A stretch of DNA of 64,000 nt from Fusibacter_A sp965140735 (GTDB taxonomy: Bacteria > Bacillota > Clostridia > Peptostreptococcales > Acidaminobacteraceae): NCBI GenBank assembly GCA_965140735.1, contig OZ223306.1, positions 1,612,001-1,676,000 of the forward strand, in the 5' to 3' direction. Position 1 is the first letter of the stretch. Every line of letters starts with the position of its first letter. The notes beneath the pieces are model-generated. The model was not told the DNA's origin, did not search any database, and worked only from the letters and a program-made list of their open reading frames with translations. Below are positions 63,391 through 64,000 of this stretch, piece after piece. Both the position numbers and the translations under genes were made by a program.

Positions 63391-64000
63391 CTATTTTTTG
63401 AGTCTTTCGATAATACCATCGTAAAGTTCTGTGTATTCAGGTTCGATTTTATTGACGAATTCACCCATTAAGAATTTGCCTTCTACTTTTTCAGGTGGTA
63501 ATTTTTCTGCTACCTTACGATCTACAAAACTATCTTTAAGGAAGTTCATCATATCCACAACAGAACCTTTTTTATTTTTTCTACCATAATAGGTTGGACA
63601 AATTGAAATTGCTTCAACAAGTGAGAAACCTTTATGTTTTATTGCAGCTTCAATATTTTTTTGCATTTGATTCACATGATACACAGTTGTCTTAGCAGTA
63701 TAAGTCGCACCTGCACCACCCGCCAATTCTGTGATGTCAAAAGGTCTATCAATATTGCCATAAGGCGCAGTAGTCCCTTTATCATTTGTAGGTGTTGTTG
63801 GTGAATACTGACCACCTGTCATACCATAAATATTATTATTAAAACAAATTGTTGTAATGTTGATATTTCTTCTAGAAGCATGGATTAAATGATTACCACC
63901 AATTGCAGATAAATCACCATCTCCTGCCACAACAATTACTTCAAGCTCTGGATTGGCAAGTTTTACACCTGTTGCAAAAGCAAGAGCTCTACCATGTGTC
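63391..64000 (-). CDS. 2-oxoacid:ferredoxin oxidoreductase, beta subunit (N-terminus cut by window edge)
   Basis: The frame is open from the right edge and enters as THGRALAFATGVKLANPEL, so the true start lies beyond 64000. The thiamine-diphosphate and metal motif is VVAGDGDLSAIGGNHLIHAS followed by RRN and NNNIYGMTGGQYSPTTP, matching beta subunits of KorB/VorB type. It catalyses oxidative decarboxylation of a 2-oxoacid to an acyl-CoA with ferredoxin reduction. The gamma gene follows after 25 bases. Confidence 0.92.
   Translation of the reverse strand, partial: THGRALAFATGVKLANPELEVIVVAGDGDLSAIGGNHLIHASRRNINITTICFNNNIYGMTGGQYSPTTPTNDKGTTAPYGNIDRPFDITELAGGAGATYTAKTTVYHVNQMQKNIEAAIKHKGFSLVEAISICPTYYGRKNKKGSVVDMMNFLKDSFVDRKVAEKLPPEKVEGKFLMGEFVNKIEPEYTELYDGIIERLKK

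Noticed and set aside
1..64000. CRISPR arrays, tRNA or rRNA genes, insertion sequences
   Set aside because: No regularly spaced repeats, cloverleaf-type sequences, rRNA segments or transposase frames were seen; a tRNAscan or Rfam run would be decisive.

Overview
The window is AT-rich, with strong Shine-Dalgarno sites and genes packed into short, mostly minus-strand operons. The content points to an anaerobic, motile, Gram-positive member of the Clostridia: glycyl-radical pyruvate formate-lyase, a 2-oxoacid:ferredoxin oxidoreductase, S-layer homology domains, the miaB-mutS-mutL-miaA-hfq block, a cmk-plsC-ispH-S1 block, CheR and a flagellin. I cannot name the species from sequence alone. No rRNA, tRNA, CRISPR array or intact insertion sequence was seen.

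Layout. 0-10 kb: a truncated secreted glycoside-hydrolase-like protein, a TSCPD protein, a TPR-GAF-GGDEF diguanylate cyclase, a DUF401 membrane protein, a beta-helix lipoprotein and a GntR-ABC transporter operon. 10-16 kb: pyruvate formate-lyase and its activase behind a ZTP (pfl) riboswitch with an overlapping terminator, then transketolase. 16-24 kb: hfq, miaA, mutL, mutS and miaB, plus an unclassified structured RNA next to hfq. 24-27.5 kb: a secreted protein, a decayed phage lysis cassette with several homopolymer frameshifts, and a metallo-beta-lactamase-fold protein. 27.7-37.8 kb: a large S-layer-anchored protein, a dicarboxylate/amino-acid symporter with an adjacent YcbA/YcbB-like two-component system, an aminotransferase, a histidine phosphatase and a DUF975 protein. 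37.9-46.7 kb: a methyltransferase, lipB, an orphan short flagellin, a HerA-like ATPase, a GNAT-P1 peptidase fusion, an ATPase, an LD-carypeptidase/MccF-like peptidase, an unknown protein and a NUDIX hydrolase. 46.9-54.3 kb: a sigma-54-controlled cluster (membrane protein, GntP permease, CoA-transferase, SDR reductase, thiolase) and its PAS-AAA-Fis activator. 54.4-57.3 kb: a MarR regulator with a near-consensus promoter and a long palindromic operator, a YczE-like/cytidylate-kinase-like fusion, and an Mrp ATPase. 57.5-64 kb: cheR, S1, ispH, plsC, cmk, an RpiR regulator and the gamma and beta subunits of a 2-oxoacid oxidoreductase that runs off the right edge.

How the genes work together. Pyruvate formate-lyase and the ferredoxin-linked oxidoreductase are fermentative carbon routes. 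The sigma-54 cluster reads as uptake and CoA activation of a C4 acid such as 3-hydroxybutyrate or acetoacetate, followed by oxidation and thiolysis to acetyl-CoA. The pfl leader links that enzyme to ZTP, a signal of folate/one-carbon shortage. The most interesting unexplained signals are the structured RNA between hfq and tkt, further folded elements in the pflB leader, paired direct repeats at the symporter promoter, and two unusual protein fusions.

Most start codons were reassigned from the longest open frame to the start with the best ribosome binding site. Gene-free stretches over 300 bases: 13541-13847 (riboswitch leader), 23673-24055 (miaB promoter and a terminator, otherwise nothing seen), 26203-26651 (decayed phage DNA), 27459-27764 (one terminator, otherwise nothing seen), 30636-31032 (one terminator, otherwise nothing seen) and 54296-54690 (gene remnant, terminator, promoter, operator).
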